Part shown: piece after piece, positions 26,449 to 35,788 of the stretch
Layout: every line of letters begins with the position of its first letter
Numbering within the stretch: the stretch's first letter is position 1
Assembly: GCA_003223645.1 (NCBI GenBank)
Contig: QHVT01000006.1
Span: forward strand, 276,967-340,966
Source of the DNA: Acidobacteriota bacterium
Lineage (GTDB): Bacteria > Acidobacteriota > Thermoanaerobaculia > Gp7-AA8
Direction: 5' to 3'
DNA length: 64,000 nt
Made by a program: the position numbers and the translations under genes
Notes under the pieces: generated by a model
What the model was told of the DNA's origin: nothing
The model's input: the letters and a program-made list of their open reading frames with translations, nothing else
Databases searched by the model: none

Positions 26449-28694
26449 GACGCCGTCCTGCGAAATGCGTCCTCGCGTAATTGGAGCATCGCGGCGAACC
26501 GCGAATCGGAGCGCAGACAATCCATCCCGGGATCGGAGGGCAGGAAAATGTAGAAGCAGTCTTCGTCGCGAAGCCCTTGTTCGATCAGCGCGAATGCAGC
26601 GTCGCGGTCGCCGAGCTCGCCGCGCAGTTGCGCGCGCCAGTACGTCAGCACGAACCGCGTCTTCGCCAGCTCATCCATGCGGTCGGCGATTTCCTGCGCC
26701 TCCGCGATGCGGCCCACGCGCGCCAGGACGATCGCCTTCCAGATCAAAATATGCGGACTCGTCTCCGCGGGCGCGCGCTCGATGGTCGCGATGGCCTCCT
26801 GCGGCCGGCCGATCTGCGAGTACACGAGTCCGAGATAGGCATACGTGTGCTCGTAGTCGGGAAACTGTTCGGCGGCATTGTGCAGAACGGTGAGGCATTC
26901 GTTCCACTGCCGCATCACGCCGAGTCGCCCGCCGTACGCCGTCATCACGCGCGGCGACAGCGGATCGAGCTCGCGCGCCTTCTGATACGCGGCTTCACCT
27001 TCGGCGTATCGCTGCGCGGATACCAGTGCGAGCGACCTCTCGGCGTACGCCTGCGCGAAATTCGGATTCAGATCCAGCACGCGCGCGATGCGGCGCTCGA
27101 ATTCCGGCATGTCTCCCGCCAGCAATGCCGCGACGGCAAGGTCGAAATGCGCCTCCGGCAGAAACTCGTCGAGCGACGACGCCTTGTTCCCGAGCGCCGC
27201 CTGCTGCCGCCGGCAATCGCGCGTCGGTGCGATTCCGAGCAGCGCCATGCGTCCATAAATCTGGCCTAACGCGGCATACGGCAGCGCGTACTCGGGATCG
27301 AGCTCGATCGCCCGGTGATACTGCTCGATTCCCTTCTTGAGCGCCGGCGGCGTCTCCTTCGCGATCTCGCGTTTTCCGCGCAGGTAAACATCGTGCGCTT
27401 CCGGCAGCGGCGCGCGGTTGCGCTGCGGCGCGAGCTCGAGCCGTACCTCGTTGCAGAGATCGCGGGAGATCTCCTGCTGCAGCTCGATCACATCCGTCAG
27501 CTCGCGCGTGTACTTCTTTCCCCAAAGCGCGCTGCCGTCCGCGGCTTTGACGAGCTCCGCGTCGATCACCACCTTGTCCCCGATCATGCGCAGTCCGCCG
27601 ACCAGCACCGCCTCGACTTGCAGCTCGCGCGCGGCCTGCCGCGGATCCGTCGTCTCGCGGAAGCGCGACACCGACGAGTTGGCGATGACGCGCAAGCCGG
27701 CGACGCGCCCGAGGTCGCGCACGATGTCTTCGGGAATTCCGTCGCTGAGAAAACGCATCTCCTCGCTCCCGCTGCGGTTGTGAAACGGCAGCACCGCGAT
27801 CGAGGCGATCGCCGGCCTCCGCGCGCTGTGAATCCGCGGGAGCGAGTCCGTAGAGGACGGCGGCGCGGTCATCGCCTTCCGCAGCTCGGCGGCGACTTCG
27901 CGCATCGAGCTGTAGCGATGCGCGGCGTCCTTGGCGAGACAACGGCGCACGATCGGATCGAGAACCGGATCGGGCAAGGGCGATGGCTCGTGATGGAGAA
28001 CGCGATGCATCGTATCGACCGGCGTGTCGCCGTCGAACGGGTTCTCTTTCACGATCGCCTCATACAGCATGCAGCCGAGGGCGAAGATGTCGGCGCGGCC
28101 ATCGATGTCGCGTTGCCCGCGAACCTGCTCCGGCGCCATGTAGCCGAGCGTGCCGACGCAGAAGCCCTCGGCGGTGAGACGCTCGGCGCTTCGCTCGCTC
28201 GCGAAGCCCATCACATGTTTAGCGAGTCCGAAGTCGACGACTTTCGCGAAGTCATCGTCCGAGACCATGACATTTTCCGGCTTGAGATCGCGATGTACCA
28301 CGCCGGCGTCATGCGCCTTGGCAAGACCGTCGGCGACGCCGGCGATGTAGCGCAGCAGGACTTCGCGCGACGCGTGCGCGAAATGGTGGCGCAGCGTCTC
28401 GCCGCGAATCAGTTCCATCGCGATGTAATGCAGCCGCTGAGCGCCGACATCGACTTCGCCGATGTCGTAGATGGTGACGAGATGCGGATGATTCAGCGCC
28501 GAAGCCGTCTGCGCTTCGCGCGTGAATCGCGAGAGAGACTCCTCGTCGGAGGACAACTCCTCCGGCAGGATCTTGATCGCGACTTCGCGGCCGAGGCGCA
28601 CATCCCGTGCGCGATAAACCTCGGCCATTCCGCCGCTGCCGAGCAAGGCCGTGACCTCGTACGGCCCGAGCCGCGTTCCGTATTTGAGCGTCAT
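26418..28694 (-). CDS. Ser/Thr protein kinase with FlgO/TolB-N-like domain and TPRs (copy 2)
   Basis: 758 aa from ATG 28694, chosen because the two paralogues begin at the matching MTL; an upstream ATG at 28712 adds six residues. The kinase domain has VAIK, IVHRDLKPEN changed to VVHRDLKPEN, DFG and GTLGYMAPEQ (Leu for Pro). The FlgO/TolB-N-like module starts SIAVLPFHNRSGSEEMRFLS, then TPRs to about residue 730. The last residues (ASAPALSDRSR) read the antisense strand of the acyltransferase remnant at 26263-26448, so the C-terminus is younger than the rest. Substrate unknown. Confidence 0.92.
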   Translation of the reverse strand: MTLKYGTRLGPYEVTALLGSGGMAEVYRARDVRLGREVAIKILPEELSSDEESLSRFTREAQTASALNHPHLVTIYDIGEVDVGAQRLHYIAMELIRGETLRHHFAHASREVLLRYIAGVADGLAKAHDAGVVHRDLKPENVMVSDDDFAKVVDFGLAKHVMGFASERSAERLTAEGFCVGTLGYMAPEQVRGQRDIDGRADIFALGCMLYEAIVKENPFDGDTPVDTMHRVLHHEPSPLPDPVLDPIVRRCLAKDAAHRYSSMREVAAELRKAMTAPPSSTDSLPRIHSARRPAIASIAVLPFHNRSGSEEMRFLSDGIPEDIVRDLGRVAGLRVIANSSVSRFRETTDPRQAARELQVEAVLVGGLRMIGDKVVIDAELVKAADGSALWGKKYTRELTDVIELQQEISRDLCNEVRLELAPQRNRAPLPEAHDVYLRGKREIAKETPPALKKGIEQYHRAIELDPEYALPYAALGQIYGRMALLGIAPTRDCRRQQAALGNKASSLDEFLPEAHFDLAVAALLAGDMPEFERRIARVLDLNPNFAQAYAERSLALVSAQRYAEGEAAYQKARELDPLSPRVMTAYGGRLGVMRQWNECLTVLHNAAEQFPDYEHTYAYLGLVYSQIGRPQEAIATIERAPAETSPHILIWKAIVLARVGRIAEAQEIADRMDELAKTRFVLTYWRAQLRGELGDRDAAFALIEQGLRDEDCFYIFLPSDPGMDCLRSDSRFAAMLQLREDAFRRTASAPALSDRSR

Positions 28695-28773
28695 GGGAAG
28701 GCCGGCGTTCATTGTAAGTGAACGCGCGAATGCTCAGCGGAGTTGACCGGCCGGCGCGACGAGGTCCGTTTCG

Positions 28774-31005
28774 TCAGACCAGTGCGAGCGCCGGCGGCCG
28801 GTACTTCTCCAGCAGCGCGTCGAAGCGCGGATCGGAGCGAAGGCGTTCGAGCGTCCGATCATGGCGGGCGAAGTTGCAGTACCACTCGCCGCTGCGCATT
28901 CCTTCCTCGAGCAACGCGAACGCGGCGTCGTCGTCGCCTAACTCGAGATGGAGGATGGCGCGGTGGTAGGTCAGCAGAAATTGCGTTCGAGCGATCTCGT
29001 CGACCTCATCGGCGATCGCTCGCGCTTCAGCAACCCGGCCCGCGCGGGCAAGGATGATTCCCTTCCAAACGAAAATATTCGGATTCGTCTCCAGCGCCGT
29101 GTGGTCGATCAATTCGATTGCTTCGCGGTGCCGTCCGAGAAATGAGTAGGAAAATGCGAGGTAGGCGCGAACATGCCCGGTCTCGGGAAACTGTTCCGCC
29201 GCGGTGCGCAGGATCGCGACGCAGCGGTCCCATTGTCCGATGAGGAACAGGCGGCCGGCGTACGCGGACATCACGCGCGAGGACAGCGGATCGAGCTCGC
29301 GCGCCTTTCTGTGCGCCGCTTCGGCTTCTTCGAATCGCATGGCGCCGACGAGCGCCACCGAACGGTCGACATACGCCTGCGCATGATTCGGATTGAGCTC
29401 CAACGTGCGGTCGAGCTCACGCGTGCACTGCGCCATGTCGCCCATCAGGAGCGCGGCGACGGCCAGATTGTGATGCGCTTCGGGCAATTGCTCGTCCAAT
29501 GCGAGTGCTTTACGGGCCAGAGCGATCTGCTGCATCACGGAGTCGCGCGTCGGCGCGATGCCCAGCATCGCCTGTCGTCCGTACACCAGCGCGACCGCCG
29601 CATAAGGCAGCGCATACTCGGGATCGAGCTCCATCGCCTGATAGAAATACGCGACGCCTTTCTTGAGCGCCGGCGCCGTCTCTTTGGCGACCTCGCGCTT
29701 CCCGCGCAGATACGCTTCGTACGCCTCGGGGCGCGGATCACGCTCCGTCGGCGGGGAGAGCTCGAGTCGCAATTCGTCGCAGACGTCGCGCGCGATCGCT
29801 TCTTCGAGCGCGACGAGATCCGTCATCTGCCGCGTGTACTTCTTCCCCCACAACGCCGTGCCGTCCGACGCTTTTACGAGCTCCGCGTCCAGCACCGCCG
29901 TGCCGCCGATCGTTCGCACGCTGCCGACGAGCACGGCCTCGACGTGCAGCTCCTTCGCCGCCTGACGCGGATCGGTCGTGTCGCGGAAACGCGACGCCGA
30001 CGAGCTGGCGATGACGCGCAGCGTCGGAATTCGCCCGAGGCTGCGCACGACGTCTTCCGGGATCCCGTCGCTGAGAAATTGCATCTCCTCGCTGCCGCTC
30101 CGGTTGTGGAACGGCAGCACGGCGATCGATGCAATCGGTGACTTTCTGAGTCCACCCGTGCGAATGGCCGGAGCGGCGATCGCGTTTCGCAGGTCCGTCG
30201 CGACTTCACGCATCGACGTGTAACGACCGGCGCGATCCTTGGCGATGCAGCGCCGCACGATCGCCTCGATCGCGACGTCCGCCAGCGGCGGCGGATCGTG
30301 ATGGAGAATACGATGCAGCGTATCGATCGCCGTCTCGCCCTCGAATGGATTCTCCTTCGCGATCGCCTCGTACAGGATGCAGCCGAGGGCGAAGATGTCG
30401 ACGCGGCCGTCGAGATCGCGCAGACCGAGTGCCTGTTCGGGCGCCATGTAGCCGGGCGTCCCGACGCAGAGTCCTTCTTCGGTGAGATTCACGGCGATGC
30501 GCTCGTCGCTGCGAAAACCGGCCGCGTGTTTCGCCAGGCCGAAGTCGACGACCTTGGCGTGATTGTCGTCCGACACCATGACGTTCTCCGGCTTGAGATC
30601 GCGATGAACGATCCCCGCGTCGTGCGCCTTTGCCAACGCGTCCGCGACGTCGGCGATGTAGCGCAGCAACACCTCGCGCGGCTCGTGCTGCAAGTGATAC
30701 CGCAGCGTCTCGCCGCGGATCAGCTCCATCGCGATGTAATGCAGACGGCGATCGCCGATCTGTTCGGCGCCGATGTCGTAAATCGTGACGAGATGCGGAT
30801 GGTTCAGCCGCGAGGCCGTCCGCGCCTCGCGCTGAAAGCGCGCCAGCGATTCCGGATCCGCGGAGATGTCGTCCGGCAGAATCTTGATCGCGACGTCGCG
30901 CCCGAGGCGCGTGTCGCGCGCGCGATACACGTCGGCCATGCCCCCGCTGCCGAGCAAAGCAGTGACTTCGTATGGCCCAAGCCGTGTCCCACGAGACAAT
31001 GTCAT
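28774..31005 (-). CDS. Ser/Thr protein kinase with FlgO/TolB-N-like domain and TPRs (copy 3)
   Basis: 743 aa. Same architecture as its two neighbours: kinase about 11-275 with all catalytic motifs (VAIK, IVHRDLKPEN, DFG, GTPGYMAPEQ), FlgO/TolB-N-like module from SIAVLPFHNRSGSEEMQFLS, then TPRs (VAYFYQAMELDPEYALPYAA, ILRTAAEQFPETGHVRAYLA). It is closest to copy 1 by eye. The start is 39 bp from the divergent acyltransferase start, so the two share a promoter region, the arrangement that was evidently once duplicated upstream of copy 1. Confidence 0.92.
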   Translation of the reverse strand: MTLSRGTRLGPYEVTALLGSGGMADVYRARDTRLGRDVAIKILPDDISADPESLARFQREARTASRLNHPHLVTIYDIGAEQIGDRRLHYIAMELIRGETLRYHLQHEPREVLLRYIADVADALAKAHDAGIVHRDLKPENVMVSDDNHAKVVDFGLAKHAAGFRSDERIAVNLTEEGLCVGTPGYMAPEQALGLRDLDGRVDIFALGCILYEAIAKENPFEGETAIDTLHRILHHDPPPLADVAIEAIVRRCIAKDRAGRYTSMREVATDLRNAIAAPAIRTGGLRKSPIASIAVLPFHNRSGSEEMQFLSDGIPEDVVRSLGRIPTLRVIASSSASRFRDTTDPRQAAKELHVEAVLVGSVRTIGGTAVLDAELVKASDGTALWGKKYTRQMTDLVALEEAIARDVCDELRLELSPPTERDPRPEAYEAYLRGKREVAKETAPALKKGVAYFYQAMELDPEYALPYAAVALVYGRQAMLGIAPTRDSVMQQIALARKALALDEQLPEAHHNLAVAALLMGDMAQCTRELDRTLELNPNHAQAYVDRSVALVGAMRFEEAEAAHRKARELDPLSSRVMSAYAGRLFLIGQWDRCVAILRTAAEQFPETGHVRAYLAFSYSFLGRHREAIELIDHTALETNPNIFVWKGIILARAGRVAEARAIADEVDEIARTQFLLTYHRAILHLELGDDDAAFALLEEGMRSGEWYCNFARHDRTLERLRSDPRFDALLEKYRPPALALV

Positions 31006-31044
31006 GGGAAAAGCCCCATCCGTATTCTAAGCGTAGGGACAAAC

Positions 31045-31767
31045 ATGTACTTGAGGAGAAACATCCGCGCAGCCGCGCGCGTCTTCGCGATGACAGTCTC
31101 GACTGCCACGCTGTTCGTGGTTCTGCAAATCGGTGTCCTGCTGACGCGCGGAAGCATCCGCTGGCGGACGCGCGTGATCCGCTGGTGGTCGCGCGCGATG
31201 GCGCGCTGCCTCGGCATGCGCACCACGATCCGCGGCACGCCGCCGTCCGGCGCGTTCGTGCTCGTCTCGAATCACATCAGCTACCTCGACGTCGTGGTGA
31301 TCTTGCAGTCCCTCGACGTTGTCTTCGTGGCGATGTCGGAGCTCGACCGCGTGCCGGTCATGCGCGCGATCGTCGGCAGCGGCGGCACGATCTTCATCGA
31401 TCGCAAATCGCGCCGCGACCCGCTCCGCGTGGGCGACGAGATGGAGAACGTGCTGCGCGCGGGCCGCGGCGTCGCCCTCTTCCCCGAGTCGACGAGCAGC
31501 GACGGACATGACGTGCTGCCGTTCAAATCCGCGCTCCTCGAAGGCGCGGCGCGCAGCGGACGGCCGGTGCATTTCGCGGTGATCCGTTACGAGCAGGAAG
31601 GTGTCGCGTGGTGGGGCGACATTGACGTGAAATCGCAGCTCCTCGGATTGCTGCGGATGCCGCGCATCGACGCATCGATCGAGTTCGGCGGCACGGTCAC
31701 GGCGAGCGATCGGAAAGAGCTGGCGCTGAAACTGTGGACGGAAGTTCGGTCGCGGGTGATCGGATAA
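31045..31767 (+). CDS. PlsC-like 1-acylglycerol-phosphate acyltransferase
   Basis: 240 aa. An N-terminal membrane helix (about 10-32) is followed by the acyltransferase motifs: NHISYLD (HxxxxD, residues about 78-84), the second block GTIFIDRKSRRD and the third block VALFPESTSSDG, where the usual FPEGT glycine is serine. It should acylate lysophosphatidic acid or a related lipid at the inner membrane. It is followed 12 bp later by kdsA, so lipid and LPS synthesis genes are co-directional. A decayed duplicate lies at 26263. Confidence 0.88.
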   Translation: MYLRRNIRAAARVFAMTVSTATLFVVLQIGVLLTRGSIRWRTRVIRWWSRAMARCLGMRTTIRGTPPSGAFVLVSNHISYLDVVVILQSLDVVFVAMSELDRVPVMRAIVGSGGTIFIDRKSRRDPLRVGDEMENVLRAGRGVALFPESTSSDGHDVLPFKSALLEGAARSGRPVHFAVIRYEQEGVAWWGDIDVKSQLLGLLRMPRIDASIEFGGTVTASDRKELALKLWTEVRSRVIG

Positions 31768-31779
31768 CATGCCCCTCGC

Positions 31780-32631
31780 ATGGCGAAGCCAGTAGAACAA
31801 TGGACCACCCGCACCATCGAGATCACCCCCGACATCCGTTTCGGCGGCGACAACCCTCCCCTTTTCATCGCCGGCCCGTGCGTGATCGAGTCGCGCGAGC
31901 ATGTCCTGATGATGGCGCGCACGCTCGCGAAGATGCGCGATGAATTGAAGATCCAGCTCGTGTTCAAGTCGTCGTTCGACAAAGCGAATCGGACGTCGAT
32001 CGAATCATTTCGAGGGCCGGGACTTGAGAAAGGGTTGGAGCTGCTGCGCGCGGTGAAGGAAGAGACGGGACTGCCGCTGCTCTCCGACATTCACGAGCCG
32101 TGGCAGGCCGCGCCCGCGGCGGAAGTGCTCGACGTGTTGCAGATTCCGGCGTTCCTCTGCCGGCAGACGGATCTCGTCGCGGCGGCCGCGCGCACGGGAA
32201 AAGCGGTCGGCGTGAAGAAGGGACAGTTCCTGTCGCCCGAGGAGGCGAAGAACATCCTCGACAAGGGGAAGGAAGTCGGAAACGAGAAGGTGTTCATCAC
32301 CGAGCGCGGAAGCTCGTTCGGATATCAGAACCTCGTCGTCGACATGCGCGCGTTTCCGATCGTGCGCGAGTTCGGCGCGCCGGTCGTCTACGACATCACG
32401 CATTCCATGCAGAAGCCGGGCGGCGAAGGAAAGCAGACCGGCGGCACCCCGCAGTTCGCGCGTCCGCTCGCGCGCGCCGCTGCAGCCGCAGGCGCGGACG
32501 GTTTCTTCATGGAAGTGCACGACAACCCGCCCGCCGCCCTTTCCGATCGCACGACGCAACTGCGTCCCGACGCCGCGCGCGCGATCATCGAGGACATCCT
32601 TCGATTGCGAGCGGCGCTGCCACCGATCTAG
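31780..32631 (+). CDS. kdsA: 3-deoxy-8-phosphooctulonate synthase
   Basis: 283 aa, normal length. It condenses phosphoenolpyruvate with arabinose 5-phosphate to give Kdo 8-phosphate. Motifs are FIAGPCVIESREH, FKSSFDKANRTS, FRGPGLEKGL, VGVKKGQFLSPEE, TERGSSFGY and the C-terminal MEVHDNP. The family has metal-dependent and metal-independent branches; I see no Cys in the usual metal position (IAGPCVIES has one in a different block), so the class is left open. It acts with KdsB (19132). Confidence 0.96.
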   Translation: MAKPVEQWTTRTIEITPDIRFGGDNPPLFIAGPCVIESREHVLMMARTLAKMRDELKIQLVFKSSFDKANRTSIESFRGPGLEKGLELLRAVKEETGLPLLSDIHEPWQAAPAAEVLDVLQIPAFLCRQTDLVAAAARTGKAVGVKKGQFLSPEEAKNILDKGKEVGNEKVFITERGSSFGYQNLVVDMRAFPIVREFGAPVVYDITHSMQKPGGEGKQTGGTPQFARPLARAAAAAGADGFFMEVHDNPPAALSDRTTQLRPDAARAIIEDILRLRAALPPI

Positions 32632-32636
32632 TAGCC

Positions 32637-32702
32637 TACGGAGGAGAGCGGGCGTCCCGCCCGCCCCCGGGAGGCGGGCGGGACGCCCGCTCTCCTCGGT
32701 AT
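32637..32702 (+). repeat. Intergenic palindrome, family D
   Basis: Inverted repeat with arms of about 30 bp (GGAGGAGAGCGGGCGTCCCG and its complement). It matches the member at 19021-19083 and sits 6 bp after the kdsA stop. Confidence 0.85.
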
Positions 32703-32719
32703 CGAGTAGTGATCTAGCC

Positions 32720-33568
32720 GTGGAACGAAATCAGGCCAGCCGCACGGCTGAACGCGTAGCCGAGCGTCGAGCGGTCCATCAACTGCTCGACCATCCAGTT
32801 GTTTTTCGTGATCCGCTGGCGTTCGACGTGCTGCAGCCGGATGTCGCTGCTCGCATCCGCGCTGCGCCGCATGCATACGATCGCTCTCCCATTGCAACGC
32901 CGCTGCGGGCGTTCCTGGCCGTCAGGAGCCGGTTCGCGGAAGACACGCTGCGAACGGCGATCGACCACGGCGTCTCGCAGTACGTCCTCATCGGAGCGGG
33001 CTTTGACACGTTTGCGTATCGGAATCCGTATCCCGACACTCGCGTGATCGAGATCGATCACCCCGCGACGCAGGCGGAAAAGAAACGACGGCTGGCGGCG
33101 GCGGGCATCGCGCTGCCGAACCATGTCTCCCTGATCCCTGCCGATTTATCCGTTCGCTCGCTTGGTGAAGCACTCGCCTCGAGCGCCTTCGAGCCGCAGA
33201 AGGCCGCGGTATTCGCCTGGCTCGGCGTGATTCCGTATCTGGAACTTCCGGCAATCGAGACGACCTTGCGATACATCGCCGCGCTCCCAACCGGAACAGA
33301 GATCGTCTTCGACTACGGCATCCCTCGCAGTTCGCTGAACTTCATCGGCCGATTGGTCTTCGACCGCATGGCCAGCCGCGTCGCCGCCATCGGCGAGCCG
33401 TGGAAGACGTTCTTCACTCCTCGAGATCTGCATCGCTTGTTGAGCAACATCGGATTCAGTGCCGTGGAGGATCTGGGCGCGAATGAGATCAACGCCAGGT
33501 ATTTCGCGGGCCGTTCGGATCGTCTGCGGGTTGGAGAGGCGGGACGAATTGCGAGAGCCGTTGTGTAG
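32720..33568 (+). CDS. SAM-dependent methyltransferase, LCM/TIGR00027-like
   Basis: 282 aa. The N-terminal SRTAERVAERRAVHQLLDHP segment and the SAM-binding loop VLIGAGFDTFAYR with the acidic strand VIEIDHPATQAEK are those of the leucine carboxyl methyltransferase-like family. FAWLGVIPYLE is the typical motif before the fold's second half. The substrate of bacterial members is generally unknown. It stands between kdsA and the lanthipeptide-like locus, 220 bp upstream of the latter; that gap holds a half copy of family A and a C-rich stretch. Confidence 0.88.
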   Translation: MERNQASRTAERVAERRAVHQLLDHPVVFRDPLAFDVLQPDVAARIRAAPHAYDRSPIATPLRAFLAVRSRFAEDTLRTAIDHGVSQYVLIGAGFDTFAYRNPYPDTRVIEIDHPATQAEKKRRLAAAGIALPNHVSLIPADLSVRSLGEALASSAFEPQKAAVFAWLGVIPYLELPAIETTLRYIAALPTGTEIVFDYGIPRSSLNFIGRLVFDRMASRVAAIGEPWKTFFTPRDLHRLLSNIGFSAVEDLGANEINARYFAGRSDRLRVGEAGRIARAVV

Positions 33569-33788
33569 AACGGTGACGCTGGCGTGAATCCAGCGCCGAT
33601 TCCCGCGAACGATTCGGCGGCCGAGGGCGGCCGCCGCTCCACTGGTTCCCGCTCCCGCGCCCGTGCCCGCTCCCGCGCCCGGCGGGCGGGCGCGTGATAA
33701 CCGCCCCTCCACTTTGATCCTGATTGCTGCAATAATGTCTCTCCTTCCGTGAGGCCCCTTTCAGCCTCACCAACGAAAAGGAGGATCT

Positions 33789-34580
33789 ATGCCCAAGGTA
33801 AAGGACCTCGGCGTCACCGTCGTCCCCAAAGAATTTGGGCCGATGGAGATCGGTCCGGGGGGCGGGTGTTACATGACCCATTGGTGTACGGACTGCACCA
33901 CCGTGCCGTACAGCATCTGCGGCACGACTCCCGGCGCACAGTTCGGCGCGGCGCGCGCGGCCGGTCCCGGCTGCACCGACTGCACGACCCAGCAGTTCAG
34001 CATTTGCGGAACGTCACCGCAGCCGTGCACGGATTGCACGACGCAGCAGTTCAGTCTTTGCGGGACGTCCCCGGGACCGTGCACGGACTGCACGACGCAA
34101 CAGTTCAGCATCTGCGGGACATCGCCGTGCGCGGGCGGCTCGATTCAATGCGCGGCCGGCACGCAATGCGCGGGCGGCACCTTCTGCACGGACTGCACGA
34201 CGCAGCAGTTCAGCATCTGCGGCACCTCGCCGCAGTTCTGCAGCGACTGCACGCATCGCGCATTCAGCCTCTGCGGCGTCTCGCCGATCGGACCGCAGTG
34301 CAAGGTCCTGACGATCGATCCGTGGACGCCGCACTGCGGCGGCACGGTGCAGACTCCGTGCGGCGGATCGTTTGGTGATCCGTGGAAGCGCGGCGGCGGA
34401 CTGACGCAGGAAGGGATCAATCAGATCCGCACGGCGCTCACCGCGCAGCTCGCGGCGCTCGAAGAGGCGGAGAAGAAACTCGGGCCGCAGTCGGTCGAGG
34501 AGATCGAAGCCCGCGAGAAAGAAATCAACGCGGAGCTCGACCGTCTCAAGACAGCGAGGGCGAATCTCAAGAAGAAATGA
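33789..34580 (+). CDS. Candidate multi-core lanthipeptide-like precursor, six 16-residue Cys/Ser/Thr repeats
   Basis: 263 aa with a strong AAGGAGG site. A 26-residue N-terminal segment ends in GPGGG. Six repeats follow at residues 33-48, 62-77, 80-95, 98-113, 133-148 and 151-166; the consensus is CTDCTTQQFSICGTSP, with three Cys and four to five Ser/Thr each, which suits ring formation. A short Cys/Gly insert lies at 114-132 and another Cys/Gly segment at 171-193. Residues about 205-263 form a charged coiled coil, unusual for a precursor. There are 25 Cys in all. It overlaps the lyase-like gene by four bases. It could instead be a Cys-rich structural protein; the context favours a modified peptide. 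Confidence 0.75.
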   Translation: MPKVKDLGVTVVPKEFGPMEIGPGGGCYMTHWCTDCTTVPYSICGTTPGAQFGAARAAGPGCTDCTTQQFSICGTSPQPCTDCTTQQFSLCGTSPGPCTDCTTQQFSICGTSPCAGGSIQCAAGTQCAGGTFCTDCTTQQFSICGTSPQFCSDCTHRAFSLCGVSPIGPQCKVLTIDPWTPHCGGTVQTPCGGSFGDPWKRGGGLTQEGINQIRTALTAQLAALEEAEKKLGPQSVEEIEAREKEINAELDRLKTARANLKKK

Positions 34581-35788
34581 TGCAAACCTGGACATCCTCC
34601 CGCTTCAGGTCGAGCCGCGCGCTCGACCTGAAGCGCTTCGATGAGCTGGCGCCCGAGCAGCAGAACGCATTTCGCGAGCTGCAGAAAGACGATGACTTCT
34701 ACGGGCTGCTCGTGCCGCGCGTGGGCGGATCGGCGAGCCTGAAGTCCGTCGGACGCCAAACCGCGCAGCTCTTCGCATCGCTCGATGAGCCGTCGCGACT
34801 CGACGCATCGCTGATGAGCGACGCGCCGTATCGCGAGGACATCATCGATCTCATCCTCGACGGCATTCTCGAGATCGAGATCGGCGGCGCGTTCTGCAGC
34901 GGCGCGGACGCGTTTCGCATCGTCGCGTCGGAACTGCCGGACGCGATCGATCGCGGCCGCATCGGCAGACTCTCGCGCGAAGCGCTGCAGCACGCCGAAG
35001 ACTTGTCGACGCGCGACGCGGCGGCGATCACCAACGCGCTCTATCTCTACCACCGCATGCCGCGCACGCGTGTATGGGAGTCGCGCTTTCCCGATCGCGA
35101 CGCGGTGCTGCGCAGCATCGGCGCAAGCGAGGGACCGACCGCATCGCTGCTCGAGCGCAATTGGATCCGCACGCCGGCGAGTCCCGAAAGCGTTTGGATC
35201 TCATGGCAGGCGCTCGTTCGCCGTCCCGCAAACGACAGCGTCACGTGGAAGCTATACGTGAGTCCGCATCCCGGACAGATTGCCGACGCGTTTCACGCGC
35301 TCGTTCGCGTGCTCGCCGACATCCCCGGATCGCAGATGAAAATCGGACACGACGCGGCGGGACTGCTGCGTCCCGACAAACTCATCGCCTACTTCGGAAC
35401 GCAGGATGATCTCGACGTCGCTGGGCGTGCGCTGATGAGCGAGCTGCGCGGATGTCCCGCGCATGGCGTGCCGTTCACGGCGGAGTGGTGCGCGCCTCCG
35501 GCGCGCCCTGGAACCGAGGCGTGCCAGAGGCCCGCACCACTCGAAACCGACGGATTGCTTTCGTGGGGCGTCGACCCGCCCGACTCCGAGCGCGCGTTGA
35601 GCTGGCTCGAACGCGAAAGCTGGCGTCTCTGGCTCGCGCGCACGCTCGGCGCCGCGCTCGTGTTTGCGAAAGGCGCGACGCGTCCGGTCGTCGAGCCATG
35701 GAGATTTGCAATCGAGCGCGTGCGGCGGCACGGCGTCGACGTCGACACCTGGACGCCTGACGAAACGCTGTGGAGATCGGTCGCATGA
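34577..35788 (+). CDS. Candidate phospho-Ser/Thr lyase-like (HopA1-related?) RiPP enzyme
   Basis: 403 aa from ATG 34577 (ATGA overlap with the precursor). Residues 1-215 are helical without a known motif. Residues about 222-340 carry conserved-looking blocks: KLYVSPHP (225-232), MKIGHDAAGLLRPDKLIAYF (254-273), GVPFTAE (297-303) and LLSWGVDPP (327-335). From memory these resemble the lyase-like, HopA1-related proteins that accompany kinases and cyclases in some lanthipeptide and thioamide-peptide loci. The basic KIG and RPDK residues would suit phosphate binding. This assignment is inferred from motifs and context and is not tested. It is translationally coupled to the genes on both sides. Confidence 0.55.
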   Translation: MMQTWTSSRFRSSRALDLKRFDELAPEQQNAFRELQKDDDFYGLLVPRVGGSASLKSVGRQTAQLFASLDEPSRLDASLMSDAPYREDIIDLILDGILEIEIGGAFCSGADAFRIVASELPDAIDRGRIGRLSREALQHAEDLSTRDAAAITNALYLYHRMPRTRVWESRFPDRDAVLRSIGASEGPTASLLERNWIRTPASPESVWISWQALVRRPANDSVTWKLYVSPHPGQIADAFHALVRVLADIPGSQMKIGHDAAGLLRPDKLIAYFGTQDDLDVAGRALMSELRGCPAHGVPFTAEWCAPPARPGTEACQRPAPLETDGLLSWGVDPPDSERALSWLERESWRLWLARTLGAALVFAKGATRPVVEPWRFAIERVRRHGVDVDTWTPDETLWRSVA

